This document shows, one piece after another, positions 3,652 to 5,398 of a DNA stretch of 5,398 nucleotides (the first letter of the stretch is position 1; each line of letters begins with the position of its first letter). The notes under the pieces were generated by a model. That model saw nothing but the letters and a program-made list of their open reading frames with translations, was not told where the DNA came from and searched no databases. The position numbers were made by a program, and so were the translations under genes. The stretch comes from Candidatus Tayloriibacteriota bacterium (GTDB lineage Bacteria; Patescibacteriota; Minisyncoccia; Phycocordibacterales; JAKAEA01). The stretch spans positions 1 through 5,398 of the forward strand of contig JARIGY010000048.1 of assembly GCA_029288535.1 (NCBI GenBank), written 5' to 3'.

Positions 3652-5398
3652 TTATTTAGCTGCTGGCATTACTGGCTTTTTATATTTCTCCATGATCTCC
3701 GCTTCGATATGCGCCCTGTCTTGGCCGAATTTAAGATATGAAAGCTCTTTGAGTTTTTCGACAATGGCAGGGTTGCCCTTCGGTGGCGGAAACTCAAGCG
3801 CATCGAACGGCGGCACCGGCTTGCCGTTCACCAGGATCTTCATGTACGAATAATGATTCTCGATATTTATGATATCTTTCGCAGTAAATGTAGGAGCTAA
3901 TTGTTTTTCGAGATACTCAGCATCATCCGCTCCGACGCGGTGGATAGCCATCGAACCGACGTTGCCGAACACCGCATCGCGGATCTTTTCATCGAGCTGG
4001 GCGATGAACTGGTGGGCGACGTTCAATGACAGCTTGTATTTTCTGGCTTCAGAAAGAATAGACGAAATAGAATCTGTTGTGATGTTTTGAAATTCATCTA
4101 TGTAGAGATAAAACGGCGGCGGGTTGAGATGCAGGGAGTCGGCGCGGGAAAGTGCCGCCATCAGGATCTTGCCGACAAGGATGAGGCCGATGAGGTTGGC
4201 GTTGATGTCGCCCAAGCGGCCTTTTGCCAGGTTCACGAGAAGAATCTTCTTGCCGTCCATGATCTCGCGGAAATTGAACGACGAATGCTGCTGGGAAATG
4301 ATCGGCCGCATGATGTCGTTCGAAAGGAAGTTGTCGAACTTGGAAGTGATATACGGCACGATGTTGGCAAGCGATGCTTCCCCGCCGGCTTTGTCGGCGA
4401 TCTCGCGCCAGAACTGCACGACGATCGGATTCTTGCAGCGGGAAAGTTTGAGTTCGCGGAACTGTTTGTTGGCCAGAACTTTTGAGACATCGAGAAGAGT
4501 CGAGCCGGTTTCCGGATCTTCGATCGTGAGCATCGTCGCGTTGCGGAAATACTGCTCGAACATCGGCCCGCCGGATGTCTTCATGTCGAAAAGCTTGTTG
4601 AAGATGGACATCATTTCGTTTACGACGAACGTTTTCTGTTCCGGATAGCGGGGATCGTATTCGAGCATGTTAAGCGCCATCGGCCGAGCAGTATAGCTCG
4701 GGTCAAAATAGATTACATCGTTATAGCGCTCCTTCGGCACATTAGCCAGGATATCGAGAATATCTACTCCATGCGGGTCGATCATGCAGACACCTTCACC
4801 CTGCAAAATATCCTGGACGATCATATTTTTGAGCAGGACCGATTTACCGGTACCGGTCTGACCGATAACGTACATATGGCGCAATCGGTCTTCTTTCGTC
4901 AGGAATATCTTGGTCTCGATATTGCGGTATTTATTGACACCGAGCATTGTGCCTTCCTGCGGCATGCCAAGCGGCGCCGCTCCCGACGCAGCCCTAGCCT
5001 GCTTGAGCTGCTGCGACGAATGGATCGTTTGGCCGGGAAAATGGAAAAGGGTTGTCAGCTCTTTGAAGTTGAGCGGCATTGTCTGACTATTTACAAAAGC
5101 CCGGAAAGAAAAATCCCTGGCAATGTCATGGACCTTCTTGCCGGTCATCCGCTTGAAAACCACCTTGTTGCTGCCGGGGTTATCAAACTGATTGAAGCTC
5201 GATTCGAGATCGGAAAGGATCTGCATTGCTTCGCCCTGAGTGTCGGCAGAGGCGATGAAACGGATATTGACTTCGCAGACCGGCGTTGAAATCTTATTCT
5301 TGATATTTTCAACGGCACTATCGTCGACTGTTTTCTCCTTTTTCTTTTCGTCGTCTTTTTCTTTCTGCTTCCTGTCGACAAAAACCGCATCATAGATG
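3652..5398 (-). CDS. TraG/VirD4-like type IV secretion ATPase (5' end beyond the window)
   Basis: The frame stays open to the right edge, giving at least 581 residues; the Met at 5226 is internal, since 57 further codons upstream contain no stop. Counting from that Met, Walker A is GQTGTGKS (122-129), a MIDPHG strand follows (148-153), Walker B is FYLYIDEFQ (372-380) with the Asp-Glu pair at 377-378, and the sensor-like strand NVAHQFIAQL is at 402-411. This is the RecA-like core of TraG/TraD/VirD4 coupling proteins and related DUF87 ATPases, which work as hexamers at the inner membrane, pumping DNA or protein. The part upstream of 5226 has a highly charged Lys/Asp/Glu linker and then a small domain (EVNIRFIAS). 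Membrane helices, if any, would lie beyond the edge. No relaxase or other secretion gene is visible, so a conjugative role is unproven. It probably leads the operon ending with ndk. Confidence 0.9.
   Translation of the reverse strand, partial: IYDAVFVDRKQKEKDDEKKKEKTVDDSAVENIKNKISTPVCEVNIRFIASADTQGEAMQILSDLESSFNQFDNPGSNKVVFKRMTGKKVHDIARDFSFRAFVNSQTMPLNFKELTTLFHFPGQTIHSSQQLKQARAASGAAPLGMPQEGTMLGVNKYRNIETKIFLTKEDRLRHMYVIGQTGTGKSVLLKNMIVQDILQGEGVCMIDPHGVDILDILANVPKERYNDVIYFDPSYTARPMALNMLEYDPRYPEQKTFVVNEMMSIFNKLFDMKTSGGPMFEQYFRNATMLTIEDPETGSTLLDVSKVLANKQFRELKLSRCKNPIVVQFWREIADKAGGEASLANIVPYITSKFDNFLSNDIMRPIISQQHSSFNFREIMDGKKILLVNLAKGRLGDINANLIGLILVGKILMAALSRADSLHLNPPPFYLYIDEFQNITTDSISSILSEARKYKLSLNVAHQFIAQLDEKIRDAVFGNVGSMAIHRVGADDAEYLEKQLAPTFTAKDIINIENHYSYMKILVNGKPVPPFDALEFPPPKGNPAIVEKLKELSYLKFGQDRAHIEAEIMEKYKKPVMPAAK

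Noticed and set aside
4087..4648. Long plus-strand open frames opposite the TraG-like ATPase
   Set aside because: They lie antisense to the ATPase core; the composition (Arg- and Ser-rich) is typical of shadow frames.
1..5398. CRISPR array, tRNA genes, insertion sequences
   Set aside because: No regularly spaced repeats, tRNA cloverleaf or transposase sequence were seen on either strand.

Overview
The window suggests a member of the Candidate Phyla Radiation (Patescibacteria). The reasons are a TraG/VirD4-like ATPase followed by very small proteins, a nucleoside diphosphate kinase enlarged by insertions, a beta-CASP metallo-hydrolase, an orphan PemK/MazF-type toxin, very tight gene packing, and no Shine-Dalgarno sequence at any start I checked. 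This placement is inferred from gene content; no rRNA or other phylogenetic marker is present.

Layout, right to left (all confident genes are on the minus strand). (1) 5398-2595 is a compact cluster: a TraG/VirD4-like ATPase that enters from beyond the right edge, a 46-residue protein (3643-3503), a 101-residue protein (3489-3184) and ndk (3176-2595), with gaps of 8, 13 and 7 nt. It is probably one operon. (2) 2594-2328 holds no protein gene. It carries a strong sigma70-type promoter (2563-2536), a highly structured RNA of about 188 nt closed by a 16-bp helix (from about 2529), and an intrinsic terminator (2376-2342). I cannot assign this RNA to a known family, and it is the most interesting element here. 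(3) 2327-553 is a two-gene unit with an ATGA overlap: a small four-helix membrane protein, then a beta-CASP metallo-beta-lactamase-fold hydrolase. (4) 505-122 is an AT-rich PemK/MazF-like toxin gene with no visible antitoxin. (5) 1-121 holds the apparent last codons of a plus-strand gene, a 12-bp perfect palindrome and a plus-strand intrinsic terminator.

How they fit together: the ATPase cluster may act in DNA or macromolecule translocation, with ndk as a housekeeping passenger. The structured RNA lies immediately 5' of the membrane protein/beta-CASP unit. It could be an independent ncRNA or a terminator-controlled leader. The membrane protein gene and the toxin gene both have a -10-like hexamer exactly 6 nt before their ATG, which suggests leaderless transcripts.
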